Of a stretch of 64,000 bases of DNA, positions 33,063-44,270 are shown piece by piece. The first letter of the stretch is position 1, and each line of letters opens with the position of its first letter. Source of the stretch: DATDAH01 sp963725155 (GTDB taxonomy: Bacteria > Actinomycetota > Acidimicrobiia > Acidimicrobiales > DATDAH01); assembly GCA_963725155.1 (NCBI GenBank), contig CAVRXU010000008.1, forward strand, positions 124,001-188,000. The letters run 5' to 3'. Below the pieces are notes generated by a model that had not been told where the DNA came from, searched no databases, and saw nothing but the letters and a program-made list of their open reading frames with translations. The translations under genes and the position numbers were made by a program.

Positions 33063-34328
33063 CCTCCCGGCGGTGGCTCCCAGCCCGGCCAACACCCGGT
33101 CCAGACCGTCGTCCCGGGGGCCCACGACGGCGACGGCCCGGGGGCCACCGAGGACGCGCTCGACCACCGCGGCCACGTCCTCGACCGTCACGGCCCGCAG
33201 CGCGGCGACATCCTCGTCTATGGGGATGACCCGGCCCAGCGCGCTCATCAGGCCGCCCGTGCGACCGAGGCGGCTGCCTGTGTCCTCGAGGCCGAGCACC
33301 AGCGAACCGGTGAGGTAGCCGACCGCGATGTCCCGCTCGTCCTGGGTGATGCCGTCGGCGACCAGACGGTCGATCTCGCTGACCAGCAGGTCGAGGACGA
33401 CCGTGGCCTGCTCCGGAGCGGTCCCGGCGTAGGCCGTGAACTGCCCGGCGTCCGAGGAGGGCGAGGGCGATGACCAGACCGAGTAGGCCAGGCCCCGCTT
33501 CTCGCGGATCTCCTGGAACAGGCGACTGGACAGGCCGCCGCCGAGGACCTGGTTGGCCACGGCCAGGGCGTACCGGTCGGGGTGGCCCGAGGGCAGGGCG
33601 CGCCAGCCCAGTGCGATGTGGGTCTGCTCGCCGGGCCGGTCCACTGTGGTCACGGGGACGACGTCCTCACCAGGCGGCATGCGGGCCACCAGGCCGTCGC
33701 TGTGCCCACTCGGGAAGCGGTCGGTGACCCGGCGGACGATGTCGTCGTGATCCACGGGCCCGGCCACGGCCACGAGGAGGTCCTCGGTGCGGTAGTAGCG
33801 ACGATGGAAGTCGGCGATCGTGTCGCGATCGAGGCCGGTGACGGTCTCGACGCTGCCGATGACCTCTCGACCCAGGGGATGACCGGGGAAGACGGCTTCG
33901 GTCAGGGCCACGTGGATGCGATCGTCCGGCGTGTCGAGGCTGGCCGCCAGCTCGTCGAGGATGACGTCCCGCTCCACCTCGACGTCATCGCCGTGGAAGG
34001 CGGGATCCACGACGACGTCGGCCAGGAGGTCGACGGCCATCGCCAGCTCGTCGACGGGGACCCGGGCATAGAAGGCCGTGGCCTCCCGCCCGGTGAAGGC
34101 GTTCATGTCACCGCCGACGCGGTCGATGGCCTCGGCGATCTCCAGGGCCGACCGGTCGGCCGTGCCCTTGAACAGGAGGTGCTCGAGGAAGTGCGACGCC
34201 CCGGCGAGGGCATCGGGTTCGTCGCGGGCACCGACCTGCGCCCACACGCCGACGGCAACCGACGGCGCGTGGGGCAGGTCCTCGGTGACGACCGTGAGGC
34301 CGTCAGCGAGGGTGCTCGACTGGATCAG
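33060..34328 (-). CDS. M16 family zinc peptidase (CTG start)
   Basis: A processing-peptidase-like protein of 422 aa. The inverted zinc motif is SHFLEHLLFKGT (HxxEH) near residue 52, with a downstream glutamate in EIAEAIDRVGGDMNAFTGRE. The second half is the non-catalytic M16 domain. It resembles PepR, which also follows pnp in mycobacteria. The conserved N-terminus (GLTVVTEDLPHAPSVAVGVW) lies upstream of the first GTG (34247), and the frame has no ATG, GTG or TTG before an in-frame stop. CTG at 34328 overlaps the pnp stop as CTGA, exactly like the ATGA/GTGA/TTGA overlaps elsewhere here, and is taken as the start. Confidence 0.88.
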   Translation of the reverse strand: MIQSSTLADGLTVVTEDLPHAPSVAVGVWAQVGARDEPDALAGASHFLEHLLFKGTADRSALEIAEAIDRVGGDMNAFTGREATAFYARVPVDELAMAVDLLADVVVDPAFHGDDVEVERDVILDELAASLDTPDDRIHVALTEAVFPGHPLGREVIGSVETVTGLDRDTIADFHRRYYRTEDLLVAVAGPVDHDDIVRRVTDRFPSGHSDGLVARMPPGEDVVPVTTVDRPGEQTHIALGWRALPSGHPDRYALAVANQVLGGGLSSRLFQEIREKRGLAYSVWSSPSPSSDAGQFTAYAGTAPEQATVVLDLLVSEIDRLVADGITQDERDIAVGYLTGSLVLGLEDTGSRLGRTGGLMSALGRVIPIDEDVAALRAVTVEDVAAVVERVLGGPRAVAVVGPRDDGLDRVLAGLGATAGR

Positions 34329-36866
34329 CGACGTGAGTCCCGACCCCGGCCGCCGCGGTCACGGCCACCGCCGCGCCCGCCGCGGTCACGGCCGCCACCA
34401 CCGGTGCCGGCGGGAGCCGCCGGGCCCAGGTCGCCGAACTCGGACTGCAGCTCCTGCTCGAACTCGTCCTCGAAGGAGACCTTCACGGGACGGTCGTCGC
34501 CGTTGTCGCTGCCGGGGGCGTCGTCGTCCCGGCTGGGGCGACGGTCGTTGTCGCGGTCACGATCCCGGTCCCGGGACTCGCCCCGGTCACGGTCGCCACC
34601 GCGGTCGCGGTCACCACGATCCCGGTCCCGGGTCTCGCCACGGTCGCGGGACTCACGCGGGGCCGGAGCCTCGTCGTCGTCGCCGCCACCGTGCTCACCC
34701 AGCGGGGTCAGGGACACCTTGCCGTCGGGATCGATGTCGTCGACCCGGACCTGGATGGGATCACCCAGCGAGACGACGTCCTCGACCCGGTCGATGCGGC
34801 GGCTGCCACCGAGCTTGGAGATGTGGACCAGGCCGTCACGACCCGGGAGGATGTTGACGAAGGCCCCGAACTTGGTGATGTTGACGACCTTGCCGTCGTA
34901 GGTCTTGCCCACCTCGGCCTCGGGCGGATCCATGATCAGCTCGATCTGGCGGCGGGCCTCTTCGACGGCCTGCTTGTCGGTCGAGCCGATGGACACCGTG
35001 CCCACCGTGCCGTCGTCGTCGACGTTGACGTCGGCGCCGGTCTCGGCCTGGATGGCGTTGATGACCTTGCCCTTGGGTCCGATGACCTCACCGATCTTGT
35101 CGATGGGGATCTGGAAGCTGATGATCTTCGGTGCCGTGTCGGCCACGTCGTCCCGGGGCTCGGGAATGGCGGCCAGCATGACCTCGAGGATCTGGGTGCG
35201 GGCCTCGTAGGCCTGCTGCAGGGCGGAGGCCAGGACGTCGGCGGGGATGCCGTCGATCTTGGTGTCCAGCTGCAGGGCGGTGACGAACTCGCTCGTCCCG
35301 GCCACCTTGAAGTCCATGTCCCCGAAGGCGTCCTCGGCGCCGAGGATGTCGGTGAGGGCGGTGTACTTGCCCTCGGCGTAGACGAGGCCCATGGCGATGC
35401 CGGCCACGGGGGCCTTGATCGGCACCCCGGCGTCCATCAGCGACAGGGTCGAGGCACAGACCGAGCCCATCGAGGTGGAGCCGTTGGAGCTCAGCACGTC
35501 GGACACGGTGCGCAGCGTGTAGCTGAACTCCTCCGACGGCGGGATGCACGGGCAGCAGGGCCCGCTCGGCCAGCAGGCCGTGACCGATCTCGCGGCGCTT
35601 CGGGCCACGCATGAAGCCGGTCTCGCCGGTGGAGAAGGGCGGGAAGTTGTAGTGGTGCATGTAGCGCTTGGAGGTGTCGCCGCCGAGGCTGTCGAGCATC
35701 TGCTCCATGCGGGGCATGCCCAGCGTGGTCACGTTGAGGACCTGGGTCTCACCCCGCTGGAACAGGCCGGAGCCGTGCGCCGTGGGGACGCAGGTGGACC
35801 TCCGAGGACAGGGGCCGGACGTCCCGGGTGCCTCGACCGTCGATGCGGATGCCGTCCTCGACGATGCGCTTGCGCACCACCTTCTTGGTCAGCGACCGGA
35901 TGGCGGCCTTGATCTGCTTGTCGGCGCCGGCCACGTCCTCGAACTGCGGGAGCAGCTCGGCGACGATGGCAGCCTTCATCTCGTCCTCGACCGCGGTGCG
36001 CTCGGCCTTGTCGGCGATCTGGTAGGTGCTGGCGACCCGATCGGTGGCCGCGGCCTCGACGGCGGCGAAGACCTCGTCGCTGTAGTCGGTGGCGACCGTG
36101 AACTCGAAGACCTCGGGCTTGCCGCCGACGGCGTCGATGAGCTCCTTCTGGAGCTCGATGGCGTCCTTGATGTAGGACTTGGAGGCCTCGAGGCCCGCGG
36201 CCACGATCTCCTCGGTGACCTTCGGGGCGCCCGCCTCGTAGAGCTGCCAGGCGTGCTCGCCGCCGCCGGCCTCGACCATCATGATGGCGACGTCGCCATC
36301 GTCCAGCAGACGACCGGCCACGACCATCTCGAAGGTGGATTCCTCGCCCTCGTCCCAGGTCGGGTAGGCGATCCAGGTGCCGTCGGGGGTGAAGGCCAGG
36401 CGCACGGCACCGAGCGGGCCGTCGAAGGGGATGGGCGAGATGCACAGCGCCGCACGACGCGGCGTTGATGGCCAGGACGTCGTGAGGGTTCTCCTGGTCG
36501 GCGCCGAGGATGGTGCCGACGACGTGGACCTCGTTGCGGAAGCCCTCGGGGAAGGACGGGCGCAGGGGGCGGTCGATCAGGCGACAGGTCAGGATGGCCT
36601 GGTCGCTGGACTTGCCCTCCCGACGGAAGAACGAGCCGGGGATCTTGCCGGCGGCGTACATGCGCTCCTCGATGTCGACGGTGAGGGGGAAGAAGTCGGC
36701 CCCTTCGCGCACCGACCGGGAGGCGGTGGCCGTGACCAGCACCATCGTGTCGCCCATGCGTGACGGTCACGGCGCCGTCGGCGAGGCCGGCCAGCTTGCC
36801 GGATTCGAAGGACAGGGTCTTGTCGGTCCCGGACACGGGACGGGATACGGAGTGGCTCTCCGCCAT
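34325..36866 (-). pseudogene. pnp: Polynucleotide phosphorylase, frame broken by four 1-nt insertions as sequenced
   Basis: PNPase degrades RNA 3'-5' by phosphorolysis. All domains are recognisable if four single bases are skipped (about 845 aa): first RNase PH domain (GDTMVLVTATASRS, RPLRPSFPEGF, DVLAINAAS), helical domain, second RNase PH domain (DGIRIDGRGTRDVRPLSSEV, HGSGLFQRGETQVL, SNGSTSMGSVCAS), KH (DKIGEVIGPKGKVINAI), S1 (GKVVNITKFGAFVNILPGRDGLVHIS) and an RGG/RDRG-rich tail. The extra bases on the plus strand are G36758, A36454, G35790 and G35546. Sequence between them is fully conserved. It may be a sequencing error, a recent pseudogene or recoding. The ATG at 36866 follows a hairpin and rpsO; the stop overlaps the M16 start. 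Confidence 0.92.
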
Positions 36867-36881
36867 TGGATGCTCTCTTCT

Positions 36882-36901
36882 GGGACCCGCCTTCGGGTCC
36901 C
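36882..36901 (-). promoter_or_regulatory. Hairpin in the pnp leader
   Basis: Perfect 8-bp stem GGGACCCG/CGGGTCCC with a 4-base loop, ending 15 bp before the pnp ATG. Its place between rpsO and pnp recalls the structured leader through which PNPase autoregulates in enterobacteria. Function here is inferred. Confidence 0.5.
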
Positions 36902-37054
36902 GCTGTGTGGAGCAGTAGTCCAGTTCCCAGTTGTCGGCCACCCGATCCGGCGTCACTGCGGGCCGGGGAGTCGGCGACTGGCAGCTGAACCGCTGCGCTG
37001 TCTTGGACTTTCAGTGGGGGCGAGCCACCGGGGTGGCCGCCGGAGGGAGAATGG

Positions 37055-37333
37055 TCAGCGCCGCAGGCCGAGCTTGGCGATGAGGGCGCGGTAGCGCTCG
37101 ACGTCGTTCTTGGCGAGGTAGTCGAGCAGCCGGCGACGGCGGCCGACCAGCATGAGCAGGCCGCGGCGGCTGTGGTGATCCTTCTTGTGCACCCGCAGGT
37201 GCTCGGTCAGGTGGTTGATCCGATCGGTGAGCAGCGCCACTTGGACTTCGGGAGAACCCGTGTCGGTGTCGTGCTTGCCGTGCTCGGCCATCGTGGCCGA
37301 CTTCGGGGGGAGGTTGGTGGGCGGTCGGGACAT
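37055..37333 (-). CDS. rpsO: 30S ribosomal protein S15
   Basis: A 92-aa uS15 protein: HDTDTGSPEVQVALLTDRINHLTEHLRVHKKDHHSRRGLLMLVGRRRRLLDYLAKNDVERY is the family core. An N-terminal extension of about 20 residues is slightly longer than usual, and the internal ATG at residue 15 (MAEHGKHD) is an alternative start nearer the common length. It is followed by pnp after 188 bp, the conserved rpsO-pnp order. A TAGCCT box 71 bp upstream gives it a leader of about 60 nt. Confidence 0.95.
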   Translation of the reverse strand: MSRPPTNLPPKSATMAEHGKHDTDTGSPEVQVALLTDRINHLTEHLRVHKKDHHSRRGLLMLVGRRRRLLDYLAKNDVERYRALIAKLGLRR

Positions 37334-37403
37334 CTGCGTCTCTACGTCTTCTCTTCGTCGTCTGGGGCGCGGAGGAAGGGGATGCGCCCGGGTTCTCCGG
37401 GGG

Positions 37404-37409
37404 AGGCTA
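37404..37409 (-). promoter_or_regulatory. Putative -10 box of rpsO
   Basis: TAGCCT on the minus strand, which would leave a leader of about 60 nt before rpsO. A leader of that size could hold an S15 feedback site, but no specific fold was recognised. Confidence 0.35.
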
Positions 37410-37417
37410 CCAGCGAC

Positions 37418-38557
37418 TCATGGTGTTGTGACCGTCCAAGAGAAGCGGGGGCGGCGGGTGGGGGGTGCGGGTTCGCCGCCCTCGCTGGTGAGCTCGGCAG
37501 GGGCGAGACGCTGGACGAGGGCGCCCCGCTCGTAGAAGGCCCCTTCGACGTCGGCCAACGAGACCTCGCCGGGCAACAGTCCGGCGTGGAGCAGGGCCCG
37601 ACGCTGGGCCGCTCCGAGACCGTCCCCGAGCAACTCGTAGACGATGGCGGGCAGGGTCTCGGGGTCCTTCAGGACCCAGGAGTGCGTCGCCCCGTGGATG
37701 ACCACGAGCTGGCCGTTGGCCAGGCGGGCGGCCGACCGGGCGGTGGAGAGGGGCACGGCGTAGTCCCGGTCGCCGTGGAGCACGAAGGTGGAGGTGCCGT
37801 GCCGGGCGACCTCCTCGAGCAGCTCGCAGCTCGGTGACGACCGCAGCATCGACACCGCCGGCGCCATGAGCCGCCAGGGCCGACGGGCGTGGGCGACGGC
37901 GGTGGGCAGGCCGAGGCGAACGAGCTTCGCGGCCTGTCTCGGGTCCCGGAACACCGGCAGGGTGCTGGCCGTGTCCACCATCAGCGTGGCCCCGATGAGG
38001 CCGAGCACGCCTGGGACCCACCGCGACCAGGCCTGGATGCGATCCCAGCTCTCGCCCACGATGGCGTCGAGCAGCACCAGGGCGATGGCCCGGTCCGGAT
38101 CGGTCGCGGCCAGTTCCACGACCAGGCGTCCCCCCATCGAGTGCCCGGCGAGCACGGCCCGACGGATCCCCAGGTGGTCCATGACCCGGCCGAGCAGCGC
38201 GGCGTACTCGGAGAGATCGCCACCACCGGCCGGGAGGCCGAACGTCCCGCCGTGACCGGCGGAGTCGACGGCGATGACCCGGTAGCCCATGCCCACCAGG
38301 CGGGACAGGGTCTGGGCGTAGAGGATCCCCTCCGCGGAGAAGCCGTGGACCACAACGAGGGGGATGCCCTGACCGGTCACCGACACGCCGACCTCATGGC
38401 CGTCGGGCAGGGTCACCGTGGACTGGGCCAACCGGGGGTTGGGCCGGCGGCCCTCGACCGCGGTGAGTGGCCCGGGCCCCTCCGGGCCCACCAGGGGGTC
38501 AGTCAGGTGGTCGGGAACGGCGACCAGCCGGTTCTCAGCGATGACCGTCGTCCTCAG
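37418..38557 (-). CDS. Alpha/beta-fold hydrolase (possible CTG start)
   Basis: A hydrolase of 357-379 aa with the alpha/beta fold: oxyanion region VVVHGFSAEG, nucleophile elbow LAGHSMGGRLV (Ser in GHSMG), an acid in LHGDRDYAVP and catalytic His in VIHGATHSW. The substrate is unknown. The first canonical start is GTG 38491. The frame continues upstream without a stop to CTG 38557, which overlaps the ribF stop as CTGA and adds a plausible 22 residues (RTTVIAENRLVAVPDHL). I prefer the CTG because the same arrangement is needed for the M16 gene. A proline-rich tail ends the protein. Confidence 0.78.
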   Translation of the reverse strand: MRTTVIAENRLVAVPDHLTDPLVGPEGPGPLTAVEGRRPNPRLAQSTVTLPDGHEVGVSVTGQGIPLVVVHGFSAEGILYAQTLSRLVGMGYRVIAVDSAGHGGTFGLPAGGGDLSEYAALLGRVMDHLGIRRAVLAGHSMGGRLVVELAATDPDRAIALVLLDAIVGESWDRIQAWSRWVPGVLGLIGATLMVDTASTLPVFRDPRQAAKLVRLGLPTAVAHARRPWRLMAPAVSMLRSSPSCELLEEVARHGTSTFVLHGDRDYAVPLSTARSAARLANGQLVVIHGATHSWVLKDPETLPAIVYELLGDGLGAAQRRALLHAGLLPGEVSLADVEGAFYERGALVQRLAPAELTSEGGEPAPPTRRPRFSWTVTTP

Positions 38558-39510
38558 CCCAACAGGATCTGACGGGCCTGCTCGCAGTCCCGACCGATCT
38601 GCTCGATGAGGGCGTCGACCCCGTCGAACTTCACCTCGCCCCGCAGTCGCGTCACGAAGGCGACCCGGGCCCGCTCGTCGTAGAGGTCACCCGAGAAGTC
38701 CAGCAGATGGGCCTCGAGCAGCGAGGCATGGGCGGTCTCGTAGAACGTCGGGCGCCGGCCCAGCGAGATCGCCGCCGGATGCCGGCTGCCGTCGGGTCGG
38801 GTGTACCAGCCGGCGTAGATGCCGTCGGCGGGGAGGAGGACGTCGTTGGGCACCGCCACGTTGGCCGTCGGGCACCCCAACTCTGGACCACCGCGACCGT
38901 CGCCGCGTCCGACCACGCCGCGGACCTCGTGATGACGGCCGAGCAGCTCGGCCGCCCGCTCGACGTCGCCCAGGGCAAGCGCGGTGCGGATGGCAGTGGA
39001 CGACACCTGGTGGGCGTCGTCGGCCACCCGGCCGTCGGGGCCGAGCAGGTCGACCCCCTCGACCGCGAAGCCCGCCTCGGCGCCCATGGTGCGCAAGAGC
39101 TCGACGTTCCCCCGTCGCTTGTGGCCGAAGTGGAAGTCCTCCCCGACCACGACCACCTTGGCCCCGAGGCAGTCGACCAGGATCTCGTTGACGAAGTCCT
39201 CCGGCGACTCCTGGGAGCGCTCCTCGTCGAAGCGGACGACCAGCAACAGGTCGAGGCCGGTGGCCTCCAGCAGCTCCAGCTTCTGCTCGGGGTCGGTCAG
39301 CAGGAGGGGGGCGCTCTCGGGTCGCACCAGGCGGGCGGGGTGCTGGTCGAAGGTGATCAGGGCCGACGCGATCCCCTGGTCAGCAGCCAGCTTGCGCACC
39401 CGGTCGATGATGGACCGGTGCCCGAGATGGACACCGTCGTAGGCCCCGATGGTGACCACCGAGCCACCCGGGAGCGCCGGGCAGGGCCCCGGGTACCGCA
39501 CCACCTCCAC
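38554..39510 (-). CDS. ribF: Bifunctional riboflavin kinase/FAD synthetase
   Basis: Turns riboflavin into FMN and then FAD. The 318-aa protein has the N-terminal adenylyltransferase domain (TIGAYDGVHLGHRSII, EDFHFGHKRRGN, VSSTAIRTAL) and the C-terminal kinase domain (GPELGCPTANVAVPND, DGIYAGWY, LLDFSGDLYDE). It lies between truB and the hydrolase, the usual truB-ribF order. The GTG start is 7 nt after TACCCT (leaderless). Confidence 0.95.
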   Translation of the reverse strand: MEVVRYPGPCPALPGGSVVTIGAYDGVHLGHRSIIDRVRKLAADQGIASALITFDQHPARLVRPESAPLLLTDPEQKLELLEATGLDLLLVVRFDEERSQESPEDFVNEILVDCLGAKVVVVGEDFHFGHKRRGNVELLRTMGAEAGFAVEGVDLLGPDGRVADDAHQVSSTAIRTALALGDVERAAELLGRHHEVRGVVGRGDGRGGPELGCPTANVAVPNDVLLPADGIYAGWYTRPDGSRHPAAISLGRRPTFYETAHASLLEAHLLDFSGDLYDERARVAFVTRLRGEVKFDGVDALIEQIGRDCEQARQILLG

Positions 39511-39517
39511 GCCGATG

Positions 39518-39523
39518 AGGGTA
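39518..39523 (-). promoter_or_regulatory. Putative -10 box of ribF
   Basis: TACCCT on the minus strand, 7 nt before the ribF GTG; leaderless pattern. Confidence 0.45.
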
Positions 39524-39532
39524 CCCCCCTCC

Positions 39533-39580
39533 TTCTGGCGCCCGATTCTGGGGCCCTGACCCCGAAATCAGGCGCCGGAA
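39533..39580. terminator. Inverted repeat after truB, probable terminator
   Basis: Arms 39533-39553 and 39560-39580 match at 17 of 21 positions: TTC-GGCGCC-GATT-GGGG around a 6-base centre. It lies between the truB stop and the ribF promoter and belongs to the GTTCTGG hairpin group (left arm begins TTCTGG). No T-tract. Confidence 0.5.
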
Positions 39581-39598
39581 CGAGACGGATGGTGTCGG

Positions 39599-40474
39599 TC
39601 AGTGGGCGAGGACGATGGAAGGCTTGACGCGGTGCTGGGACACTCGTTCGTAGACGGCGAGCAGGCGGCCGGACTGGTCGCTGACGGCCCACGGGCCGGG
39701 GCCGGTGACACCGCCGAGCTGGTCGGGGTCGAGGACGCGGCCGTTGCCCACCAGGAAGGCCATGTCGTCGTCGACGGTGGTCTGGGCGTAGTCCCGCAGC
39801 CCCTCCTTGGGGCTCAGGAGGGCCACGTCCTCCACGGCTTGGGCCTCGGCCTCGCCGAACGAGCCGATCTTGGTGCGCCGCAGGTCCGTCAGGTGGGCGC
39901 CGCCGCCGAGGGCGGCGCCCAGGTCGGCAGCCAAGGTGCGGATGTAGGTGCCCGACGAGCACTCGACCTCGGCCCGGTAGACGAGCGGGTCGTCGGTGGG
40001 CTCGACCGTGTAGCGGTGCACGGTCACCCGCCGGGGCTTGCGCTCCACCTCCTTGCCCTCCCGAGCCAGCTCGTGCAGGCGCTTCCCGTCCACCCGGACC
40101 GCTGACACCATCGGCGGGATCTGCTCGATCTCGCCCACGAACGCGATCGCCGCCTCGGCCACCTGCTCGGGGGTGACGGCCATCTCGTGGGTCGCGGTCA
40201 CCTCGCCCGCGGCGTCCAACGTCGAGGTCTCGGTGCCGAAGGTGAAAGCGGCCGTGTAGGTCTTGGGCAGGTCGGTCAGGAAGCGCAGCAGGCGGGTCGA
40301 CGGCCCGACCCCGAGCAGCAGGATGCCCGTGGCGTCGGGATCCAGCGTCCCGGAATGGCCGATCTTGCGCTCCCTGAGCACGTCGCGGGCTCGGTCCACG
40401 ACGTCGTGGGACGTCATGCCTGCCGCTTTGTCGACGACGGCGATGCCGTTGGGCCGATCCTCGGGCTCAGCCAC
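39599..40474 (-). CDS. truB: tRNA pseudouridine(55) synthase
   Basis: A 291-aa enzyme that makes pseudouridine 55 in tRNA. The catalytic motif GHSGTLDPDATGILLLG holds the nucleophilic Asp. DKAAGMTSHDVV at the N-terminus, SSGTYIRTLAADLG and a PUA-like C-terminus (LGGVTGPGPWAVSDQSGRLLAVYE) complete it. The GTG start overlaps the rbfA stop by 8 nt, so it is coupled in the infB-ylxP-rbfA-truB run. Confidence 0.95.
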   Translation of the reverse strand: MAEPEDRPNGIAVVDKAAGMTSHDVVDRARDVLRERKIGHSGTLDPDATGILLLGVGPSTRLLRFLTDLPKTYTAAFTFGTETSTLDAAGEVTATHEMAVTPEQVAEAAIAFVGEIEQIPPMVSAVRVDGKRLHELAREGKEVERKPRRVTVHRYTVEPTDDPLVYRAEVECSSGTYIRTLAADLGAALGGGAHLTDLRRTKIGSFGEAEAQAVEDVALLSPKEGLRDYAQTTVDDDMAFLVGNGRVLDPDQLGGVTGPGPWAVSDQSGRLLAVYERVSQHRVKPSIVLAH

Positions 40475-40880
40475 CGTCCGGCTCGTCGGACTCGGGGTCC
40501 CGGTGGTCGTCGGTCTGCAGGTCCCGCAGGATGGTCTCGATGCGGTTGGCCGACCGCGCGACCTCGTCGGCGGCGAAGATCAGCTCGGGCGTCCGCTTGA
40601 AGCGGGCCTGGCGGTTGATCGTGGCCTGAAGGTGCTTGCGGTGGTCGCCCAGCGCCTCGATGATCGCGGCGTCGTCCTCGGGCCCACCGAGGCCGGTCAC
40701 GTACACGGTGGCGTAGCGGAGGTCGGCCTCACAGACGACGTCGACCACGGTGACCAGGGTCAGGCGCTCGTCGTCGATGCGCTCGAGCTCGTCGGCCACG
40801 ATCTGGCGGACGAGCTCGTTGAGGCGGGCCGTGCGGGGATAGTCGTGGGGTCCTCGGGCCTGGCGGCGGTGCTTGCTCAT
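40467..40880 (-). CDS. rbfA: Ribosome-binding factor A
   Basis: A 137-aa 30S maturation factor with the KH-like fold of RbfA: RTARLNELVRQIVADELERIDDERL, TVVDVVCEADLRYATVYV and LQATINRQARFKRTPELIFAADE. The acidic C-terminal tail (DDHRDPESDEPDGG) is common. It follows ylxP by 10 bp and overlaps truB. Confidence 0.94.
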   Translation of the reverse strand: MSKHRRQARGPHDYPRTARLNELVRQIVADELERIDDERLTLVTVVDVVCEADLRYATVYVTGLGGPEDDAAIIEALGDHRKHLQATINRQARFKRTPELIFAADEVARSANRIETILRDLQTDDHRDPESDEPDGG

Positions 40881-40890
40881 GGTCGTGTCC

Positions 40891-41178
40891 TCAGCTGTCC
40901 AGCCATGTTCGCTCCATGGACAGGACCTCGATGCCCGGCCGGGCCCAGATCCACCGCTCGATCTCGTCCATCACGTCGCGCACATGGCTCTCGGTCCCCC
41001 CGACCGCGGCCACCCCCACGCGAGCGCGCTGCCAGAGGTCCTGGTCGCCGACCTCGGCCACCGACACCCGGAAGCGGCTGCGCAGGCCCTCCACCACGGG
41101 TCGCAGCACGGCCCGCTTGGCTTTGAGCGAGCGACATTCCGGGAGATGGAGGTCGATGTCCAGCGCGAGGACGTACAC
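40891..41178 (-). CDS. DUF503 family protein (YlxP)
   Basis: A 95-aa protein of the DUF503/YlxP family: YVLALDIDLHLPECRSLKAKR, then LRSRFRVSVAEVGDQDLWQRA and ERWIWARPGIEVLSMERTWL. The family lies between infB and rbfA in many Gram-positive genomes and is linked to ribosome assembly by context; its reaction is unknown. The GTG start lies 5 bp after the infB stop. Confidence 0.9.
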   Translation of the reverse strand: MYVLALDIDLHLPECRSLKAKRAVLRPVVEGLRSRFRVSVAEVGDQDLWQRARVGVAAVGGTESHVRDVMDEIERWIWARPGIEVLSMERTWLDS

Positions 41179-41183
41179 GGCTG

Positions 41184-43970
<2,787 letters not shown>

Positions 43971-43979
43971 CTGGCTGTG

Positions 43980-44270
43980 TCAGCCCTTTCGTAGCTTCTG
44001 GCGGGCGTCTGCCCGGTCGAGCACTTGGTCACGCACCGCCTCGACATCGGCGTCCGCGACCGGCGCTCGCAGGGCCCGGGCGAAGGCCCCGCGCCGCTGG
44101 GCGGCGTCGAAGCACGCGGCTGATGATCGGCACAGCCACGCGCCCCGGCCGGGCAGTGTAGGTCCCACTGCCAGCGATCCGTCGCCCTGGCGGGTCACCC
44201 GCACCAGTTCGTCTGACCCTGTGGTCCGGCGGCAACCGATGCAGGTCCGCCGGGGGTTGGCGCGGGCTAC
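43980..44270 (-). CDS. YlxR family (DUF448) protein, start codon unclear
   Basis: A short RNA-binding-like protein lying between nusA and infB as usual. The conserved motif PRRTCIGCRRTT lies at the N-terminus and GRGAWLCRSSAACFDAAQRRGAFARALR in the middle. The first ATG/GTG/TTG in frame (44204) falls after the CxxC motif, and the frame contains no canonical start before it; the codons next to the nusA stop are GTC (44273) and GTA (44270). Either a non-canonical start overlapping nusA is used or the sequence has an error there. The 5' coordinate given is therefore only approximate. Confidence 0.75.
   Translation of the reverse strand, partial: VARANPRRTCIGCRRTTGSDELVRVTRQGDGSLAVGPTLPGRGAWLCRSSAACFDAAQRRGAFARALRAPVADADVEAVRDQVLDRADARQKLRKG

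Noticed and set aside
36867..37054. Hidden small gene between rpsO and pnp
   Set aside because: The in-frame extension of pnp upstream (to 36956) crosses the hairpin and has no ribosome site; the gap reads as a leader.
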